From assembly GCA_035489755.1 (NCBI GenBank), contig DATGZK010000038.1:38799-102798 (forward strand): a stretch of DNA of 64,000 bases, given 5' to 3'. Made by a program: the position numbers and the translations under genes. The notes under the pieces were generated by a model that was not told where the DNA came from, made no database searches, and saw nothing but the letters and a program-made list of their open reading frames with translations. Positions 1 through 7,724 of the stretch are shown here, piece by piece. Within the stretch, counting starts at the first letter, position 1. Each line of letters starts with the position of its first letter. This DNA is from UBA9160 sp035489755. Its GTDB lineage: Bacteria; Myxococcota_A; UBA9160.

Positions 1-2707
1 CGCCGCCCACGAGCGCGAAGGGCAGGTTTGCAAGCACGAGCACAAGGTTCCGCCAGCTTCGCAGGCCGACGGCGAGGAGCAAGACGACACCCACCAAGGC
101 GATCGCGGAATGGGAGAGGAGCTCGTTGCGCGCCGTGGTGCGGGCTTCGGCCTCGCCACTGAAGATCGCATACACGCCGGGCGGCATGGCGACCTTCTCG
201 GCAATGGCGCGCTTGGCATCGGCCACAAACGAGACGACGTCGCGTCCCGTCGGACTGCACGTCACCGTCTGGCGTCGACGGGCGCCTTGGTGGAGGATGT
301 CGTAGCGCCCGTTGGAGGGCGACACGTCCGCGAGGAGCCGAAGGGGCACGCGCTGCCCTTCGCTGTTGTGAAGAACGAGCGCGCCCACCGACTCGGGATC
401 CCTCCGGCTCGCCTCGTCCAGAATCACGACCACGTCCGAGGTTTGGTTGGCCCGGTGCGTTTGCGCGACGACCGTCCCCTGGTACGCGGTCTGGACCGCT
501 TCCATGACCTCGGTGGGTCGGAAGCCAAAGTGCGCGAGCCGCTCGGGACGAAGCCGCAGGGTCGTACGAGGCAGGCCGGGAGGAGACTTCGTGACGACAT
601 CGGCGGCTCCGGGAATTGCCGAGAGGACGCGCGCCACCTCCCGTGCCGTGGCGTCGAGGGCGTCGAGATCGTCTCCGAAAAGGTTCACCACGACCGGCGC
701 CGTCTCGCCGGTGATCGTCTCCCCAATCCGATCTCCGAGAAAGGTCAGCACCTCCGATTGAATGCCGGGGAAGCCGGCGAGGAGCCTACGAATCTCGTCC
801 GCCAACCCCTCATGCCCCCCCGCGCCTTCTTGGGTGAGCTCGACGTGGAACTCGCTGCGGTGCGGGCCCCAGGTATCCTCGCCCTGTTCGGCGCGGCCGA
901 TTTGCTGCTCCACCGTGGCGACCGCGGGCAGCTTGAGGAGCGCCTGGGAGATCGCGGTCCCGATCCGCCGCAGTTCGTCGAGCGAGGTGCCCGGAATGGC
1001 GGATACCTCCAAGACGAAATGTCCCTCACGAAAATCGGGCAGGAACTCGCCCCCAAGGAAGGGCAGCGCCAAAAGGGCCGCCGTGCAGAGGAGAGCCACG
1101 GCGCCGACAACGCGCCTTGGATGAGTGGCGACCCGGGAGAGCTGCCGGCGATAGCTTCCTTTGACCCAGCGCTGGAGGCTGGACTCACCCAGCGTGCGCG
1201 CTTGCTGGCCGAGGAGCGCGAGCGAGAGCGCGGGAGTGACTGTAAGGGCCACGACCAGGGACGCCAAGACCGCAGCGATGTAGGCGAGGGAGAGCGGTGC
1301 AAAAAAGCTGCCTTGGAGACCTGTCAGGGTCAGGACGGGCAAGAAGACCGTCACCACCACGAGCGTTGCGAACACGATCGCGCGGCGCACCTCGAGCGAG
1401 GCTTCGAGCACGACGCGGAGCGCGGAGCGCGGGCGCCCGAGCTGCTCATTCTGTCGCAGACGACGGAAGATGTTCTCGACATCGATGATCGCATCATCCA
1501 CCACCTCGCCGATCGCGATCGCGAGGCCTCCGAGCGTCATCGTGTTCAGCGTCTGGCCGAGCCAGTCGAGTACGATCACCGCAGAAAGCAGCGAGAGCGG
1601 GATTGCGGAGAGGGAGATGACTGCGGTGCGCACGTGTCCCAGGAACGCGAAGATCACCACCGCAACCAGGAGGGCGCCGAGGAAGAGCGACGAGCGGAGA
1701 TTGTGGAGGGCCGTCTCGATGAATGTGGCGGGGCGATGGAGACCCGGGTAGAGGGTGACGCCTTCCCGATCGAAGACGGGGCGGAGTTCAGCGAGGGCAC
1801 GCTCTACGGCGAGGGTTACCTCGAGCGTGTTCGCGCCGTATTGGCTCAGCATCGTGAGGAGCACGCCCGGCCGGCCTTGGATGAGAGCGTCGCCAAACTT
1901 GGGAGCCCCGGCCTCCACCACGCGAGCGACGTCTCCGAGCCGCACGACCGAAGCGCCGTGCCGTGCGACTTCGACCTGGGCGAGCGCTTTCGGCTCGATC
2001 GCCTGGCCCTCCGTCTCGAGCACGATGCGCTGGTTCGGCGTGTCGATGAAGCCGGCTCCCACAACCCCCGTAGAGGCCCTCGCCGCCGCCAGCACCTCCG
2101 CCGGCCCGAGGCCATGGGCGAGAAGTCGATCCGGCACCAGCTGGATCTGGAGCTGGCGCACCTCGCCCCCAAACACCGTGACCTGGGCGACACCGGGAAC
2201 CGCGAGCAGTTGCGGCCGAACCGTCCAATCGGCGAGCGCGCGCAGCGCCATCGGCGAGAGACGGTCGGAGACAAGGCCGATCTTCAGCAGATCCATGGTC
2301 GACGACGTGGGCGCGGACATGGTCGGGGGATGGGCGCCGAGCGGCAATCGCGCCGCAGCGAGTGTGAGCTTCTCTGCGAGGAGCTGACGCGCTCGAAAAA
2401 TGTCAGTGCCTTCTTCGAACACGACCGTCACGACGGACAGTCCCTGAATCGACTCGGAGCGCAGGGACGCGAGGCGGCTTAGACCGCCGATCGCCGCTTC
2501 CACGGGAGTCGTGACCAGGGTCTCGACCTGTTCTGCCGAGAAGCCGGGAGCCTCGGTCTGAACGACCACTTGGGGCGGGACAAACTCGGGGAAAACGTCG
2601 AGCTTCGAGTGGCGCGCGGCCTCGAAGCCTTGAATGAGAACGATCGCAGCGAGCGCAATGACGACACCACGGAATCGCAGGCAGAAAGAGACGATGGCGC
2701 GTAGCAT
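1..2707 (-). CDS. Heavy-metal RND efflux pump (CusA/CzcA family), 3' end cut by window
   Basis: Inner-membrane proton-driven RND pump that exports metal cations (or related toxic solutes) through an adaptor and a TolC channel. Translating the minus strand from ATG 2705-2707 gives an uninterrupted frame of about 902 codons to the window edge. It starts MLRAIVSFCLRFRGVV, followed by a first membrane helix, then DVFPEFVPPQVVVQTEAPG, typical of the CusA/CzcA branch. The intramembrane acidic motif GEVVDDAIIDVENI lies near residue 405, matching the proton-relay region of CzcA-like pumps. The family is usually 1020-1060 residues, so about 120-150 are missing at the C terminus. It follows the adaptor gene by 24 bp and is the last visible gene of a three-gene operon. 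The ion is not determined. A long open frame on the opposite strand (110-2482) is its GC-rich shadow. Confidence 0.9.
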   Translation of the reverse strand, partial: MLRAIVSFCLRFRGVVIALAAIVLIQGFEAARHSKLDVFPEFVPPQVVVQTEAPGFSAEQVETLVTTPVEAAIGGLSRLASLRSESIQGLSVVTVVFEEGTDIFRARQLLAEKLTLAAARLPLGAHPPTMSAPTSSTMDLLKIGLVSDRLSPMALRALADWTVRPQLLAVPGVAQVTVFGGEVRQLQIQLVPDRLLAHGLGPAEVLAAARASTGVVGAGFIDTPNQRIVLETEGQAIEPKALAQVEVARHGASVVRLGDVARVVEAGAPKFGDALIQGRPGVLLTMLSQYGANTLEVTLAVERALAELRPVFDREGVTLYPGLHRPATFIETALHNLRSSLFLGALLVAVVIFAFLGHVRTAVISLSAIPLSLLSAVIVLDWLGQTLNTMTLGGLAIAIGEVVDDAIIDVENIFRRLRQNEQLGRPRSALRVVLEASLEVRRAIVFATLVVVTVFLPVLTLTGLQGSFFAPLSLAYIAAVLASLVVALTVTPALSLALLGQQARTLGESSLQRWVKGSYRRQLSRVATHPRRVVGAVALLCTAALLALPFLGGEFLPDFREGHFVLEVSAIPGTSLDELRRIGTAISQALLKLPAVATVEQQIGRAEQGEDTWGPHRSEFHVELTQEGAGGHEGLADEIRRLLAGFPGIQSEVLTFLGDRIGETITGETAPVVVNLFGDDLDALDATAREVARVLSAIPGAADVVTKSPPGLPRTTLRLRPERLAHFGFRPTEVMEAVQTAYQGTVVAQTHRANQTSDVVVILDEASRRDPESVGALVLHNSEGQRVPLRLLADVSPSNGRYDILHQGARRRQTVTCSPTGRDVVSFVADAKRAIAEKVAMPPGVYAIFSGEAEARTTARNELLSHSAIALVGVVLLLAVGLRSWRNLVLVLANLPFALVGG

Positions 2708-2731
2708 CGTGTGCCTTGAGATCCGAGGATC

Positions 2732-3739
2732 TCAATCCTCCGATGTCGCGCCAGCGAGTTCTGTCGAGAGAAGCTGCTGCGCCCCCACGACGACGACCTG
2801 TTCGCCGGCCGCAAGTCCCGCTGGGATGAACGCCCCGTCGCCCGTCATCTGCGCGATCTCGACAGGTCGACGCTCGATTGTGTTGTCCGGATGTTCCACG
2901 TACACGAAGGTACGACCCTCGTACCGGACGAGCGCGGAGCGCGGCACGAGAACGCCGGACCTTGGATGATCTCCCAAGGTCAAAAACCCGACGAGGGCGG
3001 TGCCCGGCGGCCAAGGCATGTGCTCGATCCGCACGAGAAAGCCCCTCCCCTGGGTCACCGGGTCGGCGTCCGGCGCCGGGCCGAGGAGGGTCGCGTCTTT
3101 CGGCTCGGCCTCTTCGTCGCCGAGGGCGGCGACGCGCGCCCCCGTCGGTCGGGCGCTCGGCGGATCGCCCACCGGGAGGTCGATGCGCGCCACTGCGACC
3201 TCGCGCGCGACAAGCGCACGCACAAGCGACGCGAGCTCATCCCGACGTGCCACGAGCTCGGGGCCAAAGACCGAGACAAGGCGCGCCTGCGCGCTGTCAA
3301 AGGCAGCGCGATCCCGCTCGAGCGCGGCGCTTGCGGCCTCGAACTCGCGCTGGGAGGCATTCGCGCTGCCTCGCTGCAGCGCACCCACCCGCTGATACTC
3401 CTTTTCCGCGACTTCGAGCGCGGTGCGTGCGGACTCGCGCTCGTAGAAGGGTACGGCCAGAGCGGAGGGATCGAGCACACGGCCCACGCCGCGCAGCTCC
3501 TCCGCCAGCTGCGTTTGCGCGAGCGCCGTTGCTTGAAGGCCGATGCGATCGCGTGTCGCGGGGTCAAGCTGAATCACGGCGCCTTCGGCGCTGCGCTTCA
3601 CCACCGCCGGCGAGGAGGCCTCCGCGCCCTCGCTCTTTTTCTCCTCGGGCGCAGGATGCGCAGCCGGTCGCAGCGCGATCCAGGCGCCGAGTGCGCCCAC
3701 CACGACGCCGAACGCGACACCCCAGAGTGTTCTCCTCAC
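2732..3739 (-). CDS. RND efflux periplasmic adaptor (CusB/HlyD-like membrane fusion protein)
   Basis: Adaptor that links the RND pump to the outer-membrane channel. The 335-residue product has an N-terminal signal/anchor (residues about 5-25), a Glu/Ala-rich linker, an alpha-hairpin of heptad-like Ala/Glu/Arg sequence (about residues 100-170), and a C-terminal beta-barrel segment with VPRSALVRYEGRTFVYVE and GLAAGEQVVVVGAQQLLSTEL, both characteristic of RND adaptors. Its ATG (3737-3739) overlaps the TGA of the upstream TolC gene (3736-3738), so the two are probably translationally coupled. At 335 residues it is a little shorter than CusB and has no obvious Met-rich N-terminal metal site. Family assignment is firm; the substrate is inferred only from the CusA/CzcA-type pump next door. 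Confidence 0.85.
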   Translation of the reverse strand: MRRTLWGVAFGVVVGALGAWIALRPAAHPAPEEKKSEGAEASSPAVVKRSAEGAVIQLDPATRDRIGLQATALAQTQLAEELRGVGRVLDPSALAVPFYERESARTALEVAEKEYQRVGALQRGSANASQREFEAASAALERDRAAFDSAQARLVSVFGPELVARRDELASLVRALVAREVAVARIDLPVGDPPSARPTGARVAALGDEEAEPKDATLLGPAPDADPVTQGRGFLVRIEHMPWPPGTALVGFLTLGDHPRSGVLVPRSALVRYEGRTFVYVEHPDNTIERRPVEIAQMTGDGAFIPAGLAAGEQVVVVGAQQLLSTELAGATSED

Positions 3740-5226
3740 GGGGCACCTCGCCCCGGAGGAGCGGGCGGAGCCGACTCGACCGGCTGCTGGACGGCGGCCT
3801 CCAGGTCGCCCATCGCGTGCTGAACGCGAACCTTGGCGTCGAGCTGAATGCGTTCGGCCCGAGTGGCCTCGGCTTGCGCCGTGCGCAGGGCCAGGCGGTC
3901 CACCGCCCCTGCGCGGAGCGCCTGATCTGTGGTTCGCACGCGTTCGTGCTCTGCGCTGATGAGGGATTCGCTCCGGCGCAGCGCTTCGCGGGCGGCCTCC
4001 TGGTTTGCGAGTGCGCGGTCGATCTCAGCGATCGCCTGCGCCTGGAGGGCCACGAACCGTGCCGCGGCCTCGCTGCGCCGCGCCTCCGCCTCCCCAATCG
4101 GCCCCTCGTTGCGATTCATGACCGGAAGCTCGACGGAAAGCCCGACCACGGCCCATTTGTTAAGACCTTGATCGTATTCGTAGCCGGGACCAATCCGCAC
4201 GTCCGGGTACTGACGGGCGATCTCCAGCTGGAGCGCGGACTGCGTGGCCTCGTATTCCGCGAGGGCCGCTTTAAGATCGGCGCGGTTTTGGAGGCCCTCT
4301 CGCCGGATCTCCTCCGGCGAGAGACTCGCGAGGGCGCCCCCCGCGAGATCGGTATCGACGGAGAAGTCGATCTCGATCCCCTCAAGCGCGCGCGGTGTGA
4401 GACCGAGCGCCTCGGCAAATCGCACCCACGCCTCCGCGCGCTGCCGCTCGACCTCGGCGAGATCTGCGGAAGATTGGAGCGCGGCGAGCCGAGCCGGCGC
4501 GAGCTCGGCCTGCGACGCTGCTCCGAGCCGCACCCTCTCCTCGAGCAGCGCGACCACCTGCTCCTCGATCGCGACCTCCTCGGCGAGCCGAAGAGCCCGC
4601 TCCCGGGCCGCGACGAAATCGAGCAGCTGAGCGCGCACCCGAGCGCGAACCTGCCAAGCTGCGTTGTCGAGGGCGAGCTCTGCGGCGCTGGCCAGCTCCT
4701 GCGCGCGCTCGATCCGGTACCCGCGCTTGCCCGCCGTCTCGATCGGCCAATCGAGCGAAACCGTCGCAAGCCAGGGCGACGGCCCGACACCCGCGTCGGT
4801 ATTCGAGACGTATTGCGGCAGAAAGGAAAGCGTCGGATTGGGTCGTGCGCCCGCGGTAGCGACACCCGCCTGCGCCACCTGCGACTGGGCGCGGGCGAGA
4901 TCGAGGCTGGGCTGGAAGTAGAGCGCGACCAGAGTGAGCGCGGTTAAGTCCCACTTCTCAAGGGGCCACTGCGCCGGGGGATTGGGCAGAACTTTTTCGA
5001 ACAGAGAACGCAGCCCCGGATCGGTGAGCGAGCGGTTCTCGAGTGCGGCCGCCGACTCTGCGGGCGAAAGCGGCGCAGGCTCGAAGTGGCGACAGCCAAG
5101 TGAGAGGGCGGCAAGGGCAAGCGAGCTGCACACGGCGATCGCCCGGAAGGCACGCGCGGCCGAGCGCTTGGTGCGCTGGGCTTGGCGCAAGGACCGGAGT
5201 GCGTCCGTCCAACGTTCCGCGCTCAT
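3736..5226 (-). CDS. TolC-family outer-membrane efflux lipoprotein (CusC/CzcC-like)
   Basis: Outer-membrane channel of the tripartite metal efflux system and first gene of its operon. I place the start at ATG 5224-5226 (MSAERWTDALRSLRQAQ) rather than the longer open frame upstream, because this gives a positively charged N region, a hydrophobic core and a lipobox ending LSLGC, with the acylated Cys near residue 45. The 496-residue product contains two repeats of long Ala/Glu/Arg-rich helices (AEWEY-like EYEATQSALQLEIARQYPD, YEYDQGLNKWAVVGLSVELP) typical of the OEP fold. The 3' end overlaps the adaptor start by 4 bp. The gene is divergent from the beta-propeller gene at 5449, with 222 bp between them that must hold both promoters; I could not pick out a convincing metal-regulator operator there. 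Confidence 0.85.
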   Translation of the reverse strand: MSAERWTDALRSLRQAQRTKRSAARAFRAIAVCSSLALAALSLGCRHFEPAPLSPAESAAALENRSLTDPGLRSLFEKVLPNPPAQWPLEKWDLTALTLVALYFQPSLDLARAQSQVAQAGVATAGARPNPTLSFLPQYVSNTDAGVGPSPWLATVSLDWPIETAGKRGYRIERAQELASAAELALDNAAWQVRARVRAQLLDFVAARERALRLAEEVAIEEQVVALLEERVRLGAASQAELAPARLAALQSSADLAEVERQRAEAWVRFAEALGLTPRALEGIEIDFSVDTDLAGGALASLSPEEIRREGLQNRADLKAALAEYEATQSALQLEIARQYPDVRIGPGYEYDQGLNKWAVVGLSVELPVMNRNEGPIGEAEARRSEAAARFVALQAQAIAEIDRALANQEAAREALRRSESLISAEHERVRTTDQALRAGAVDRLALRTAQAEATRAERIQLDAKVRVQHAMGDLEAAVQQPVESAPPAPPGRGAP

Positions 5227-5448
5227 CCGCAAACCGCAAACCCATGGTCGGGCGGACGGGAGCAAAATCGCCCTCTGCGCATGCGATCCCCTTGCGAGCA
5301 TCTTAGCTCCGTGTGTCACTGGGGCATTGGCTTGCCCTACGGTGAGATGAAGGCCAGAAAAAGGCGTCGGCATGAAACTGGCCGGTTGCGGGCGGCGAAG
5401 CGGAACCGAGTGCCCCATTCTCCGAGCTCAGACCCAAGGAGAGAAAAC

Positions 5449-6510
5449 GTGAACAGCCAATCCTCCTGGAAGACTCCTCTCACGCTCGTCGCGCTGGTGT
5501 TCCCGGCTCTCGCCGCACTCCCGAGCGAGGCTCCCGCGGGTCCTTCGGGCTATCAGCGCATCGCGACCCTCCCGCTCGGGGGACTCGGCGGCTGGGACTA
5601 CCTCACCCTGGACTCCGCAACTCGCCGCCTCTTCATTTCCCGCGAGACGCGGGTCATCGTGCTCGACATAGACCGCGCAAAGGTGGTCGGCGAGATCCCT
5701 GATACGCTTGGCGTTCACGGCATCGCGCTGGCGCCGGAGCTCGGGCGCGGATTTACCTCCAACGGCCGCTCGGCGAGCGTGACCATTTTCGACCTCAAGA
5801 CCTTAAACGTGATCGGAAGCGTTAAGACCGGCGAGGGGCCCGACGCCATCGTCTACGACCCAAAGACGGGGCGCGTCCTTACCATGAATGGACGTTCACA
5901 ATCGGCCACCCTCATCGACGCGGCCTCGGGAGAGGTCACGGCGACGCTCGCACTCGGCGGTAAGCCCGAGTTCGCGGTGGCAGATGGCAAGGGCAGGATC
6001 TTCGTGAACCTGGAAGACCAATCAGCCGAGCTTGAAATCGATCCCGTAGCGCCCGGGATCGTCCATCGTTGGCCGCTCGCGCCCTGCACCGAGCCGAGCG
6101 GTCTTGCTATCGACCGCGAGCACCGGCGCCTATTTGCCGGATGCCACAATCGTATGATGGCCGTGATCGACGCGGACTCTGGCGAGGTGATTGCGACTCC
6201 GGCGATCGGCGCGGGCGTCGATGCCAACGCTTTTGATCCCGAAGCGCAGCTTGCATTCAGCTCCAACGGCGAGGGCACACTCACCATCGTGCATGAGGAC
6301 TCTCCGGGCGACTTTCGCGTGATCGAAAATGTGGAAACGAAGCGCGGCGCACGGACCATGGCCCTCGACGAGAAGACACACAACGTGTACCTCGTGACCG
6401 CGGAGTTCGGCCCGACCCCGCCGCCTACGAACGAGACTCCGCGTCCGCGCCCACCTATTCTTGCCGACTCGTTTGTGGTCCTGGTGTATGGAGTCAAAGC
6501 GAGCCCGTGA
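5449..6510 (+). CDS. Exported YncE/YVTN-like beta-propeller protein
   Basis: Secreted repeat protein of 353 residues with no predicted enzymatic activity. The GTG at 5449 is chosen because AAGGA lies 8 bp upstream and the product starts with a signal peptide (hydrophobic stretch PLTLVALVFPALAALPSEA). The mature part is built of about 40-residue blades with recurring phrases such as WDYLTLDSATRRLFISRE, GRGFTSNGRSASVTIFDLKT and PDAIVYDPKTGRVLTMNG, the pattern of the YncE/YVTN propeller family. It is divergent from the metal efflux operon and may share its regulatory region. Related propellers are often found next to metal or redox genes, but a functional link here is only inference. The C terminus carries a Pro-rich linker before the last blade. 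Confidence 0.75.
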   Translation: MNSQSSWKTPLTLVALVFPALAALPSEAPAGPSGYQRIATLPLGGLGGWDYLTLDSATRRLFISRETRVIVLDIDRAKVVGEIPDTLGVHGIALAPELGRGFTSNGRSASVTIFDLKTLNVIGSVKTGEGPDAIVYDPKTGRVLTMNGRSQSATLIDAASGEVTATLALGGKPEFAVADGKGRIFVNLEDQSAELEIDPVAPGIVHRWPLAPCTEPSGLAIDREHRRLFAGCHNRMMAVIDADSGEVIATPAIGAGVDANAFDPEAQLAFSSNGEGTLTIVHEDSPGDFRVIENVETKRGARTMALDEKTHNVYLVTAEFGPTPPPTNETPRPRPPILADSFVVLVYGVKASP

Positions 6511-6882
6511 AGGGGGACGCGGCGCCGACCGGGTAGGCTGCCGCGAGCGTGGCTGCGTGGGAGCCAGCGGCGTCTTGCGTTCGCGGACGCCCAGGCCCAG
6601 CCGCACCCGAGGGAAGGGGGTGCGGGCTCTTGCCCCCGCTCCCCCTCCGGCCGAGTGCAAAGCCACCGCCAATCTCGCTCCGCTCCTCTCTGCGCCTGCG
6701 AGAGCCCGCGTCCCTCTCCTGTGTGTGAGACAGAGGTCGGGCAAGAAGCCGGAGGTAGATCGCTGCCTTCCGTGTCCTCCGCTCGAGTGCGGCCCGTCCG
6801 TTGCAAAAGGCGGGCGCCTTCCTCTCCTCGCCCTCGAATGCTCGCTCAAGAACCGCAGAGAAGGGTTCGATAGTGAAAACCG
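6511..6882 (+). other. Intergenic, no gene seen
   Basis: 372 bp between the propeller gene and the next gene. It is GC-rich and Arg/Pro-coding in every frame, with no convincing start plus ribosome binding site, RNA gene or strong terminator. Confidence 0.4.
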
Positions 6883-7506
6883 ATGGGTCAGGCGGCGGAG
6901 CTATCGGTCAAGGGCAGCCTCATGCTTGGGGTTGTGGTGACCATGCGACGCCATCGCAAGCAGGGCCGGATTAGCTCCGAGCAGCTCACGGCGCGCCTTA
7001 GCCGGGGCGCGCTTCAAATGATCGAGGAGAAGGTCGATATCGGTCGGTGGTATCCAATCCAGATCTTTTGCGAGCTTCTCGACCTCGACTGGGAGCTGGG
7101 TGGCCGCCGCGATCCCAACTACATGCGGGATGAGGGGGAGAAAGCCGCCGAGCGGCTCTTCGAGTCGGGGATCTACCAGCAGCTGAGCTACGCCGAGCGC
7201 GCTGGACGCGTGCGTGCCCGTGACGATCTGATCCGGCAAGCGAAGCTGATTACGACCATCACGGGCACGCTCTACAATTTCCTTACCTTTGAGGTCCGGT
7301 TCGACGCTGACAACGGCGATTCGCTCCAGATCTACTACGGGAATGCCGCGGCATTCTCCGAAGCCCTTCGCTACACGACGGAGGGCTTCATGAACCAGAT
7401 CAACAAGCGACAAAAGTCGTCCGCACGCTGGTCCAGCAAGCGCCAGCGGCCCGATCTTGTCGTCTTTACCCTCCCGCTGCCGCAGCGTCTCGCGCGCGAG
7501 AGCTGA
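6883..7506 (+). CDS. Uncharacterised cytosolic protein, sensory-like family
   Basis: Predicted soluble protein of 207 residues without signal peptide or membrane segment. The N terminus ELSVKGSLMLGVVVTMRRH, the central GRWYPIQIFCELLDLDWELG and the C-terminal EALRYTTEGFMNQINKRQ follow an architecture I associate with a group of roughly 180-residue proteins common in myxobacteria-like genomes ('VKG...', W-Y-P in the middle, V4R-like C-terminal half). That resemblance is from memory and is not a firm family call. ATG 6883 keeps the VKG element; an internal ATG at 6922 with AAGGG upstream is an alternative. It precedes the M28-type peptidase gene in the same direction by 218 bp. Function unknown. 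Confidence 0.6.
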   Translation: MGQAAELSVKGSLMLGVVVTMRRHRKQGRISSEQLTARLSRGALQMIEEKVDIGRWYPIQIFCELLDLDWELGGRRDPNYMRDEGEKAAERLFESGIYQQLSYAERAGRVRARDDLIRQAKLITTITGTLYNFLTFEVRFDADNGDSLQIYYGNAAAFSEALRYTTEGFMNQINKRQKSSARWSSKRQRPDLVVFTLPLPQRLARES

Positions 7507-7724
7507 GCCGAGCAAAACTCCGCGCCTCGTGGACCCCATTCCAAGACAGGCGTCGTCCCTCAGGCCACAAGACCCGCGAGAGTGCGGGAGAGGGAGTCGC
7601 TCTCGCCGCCAGCGCCCTCGCATTCGGGTCTTTCCAAGACCGGAAAAGAGCGGGAGATTCTTCGCTAAGACTTGATCGCCCACCCGCTCGCTCGTGCCCT
7701 CAATGAAGCGAGAGGAGAAAGACC

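Noticed and set aside
110..2482. 790-codon open frame on the plus strand
   Set aside because: Arg/Asp/Glu/His-rich translation without domains; it is the antisense of the RND pump gene, whose frame has clear family motifs.
2878..4947. 689-codon open frame on the plus strand
   Set aside because: Antisense of the adaptor and TolC genes; low-complexity translation, no ribosome binding site.
5227..5448. Metal-regulator operator in the divergent efflux/propeller region
   Set aside because: Looked for MerR-, CueR- or CsoR-type dyads; no clear palindrome found.
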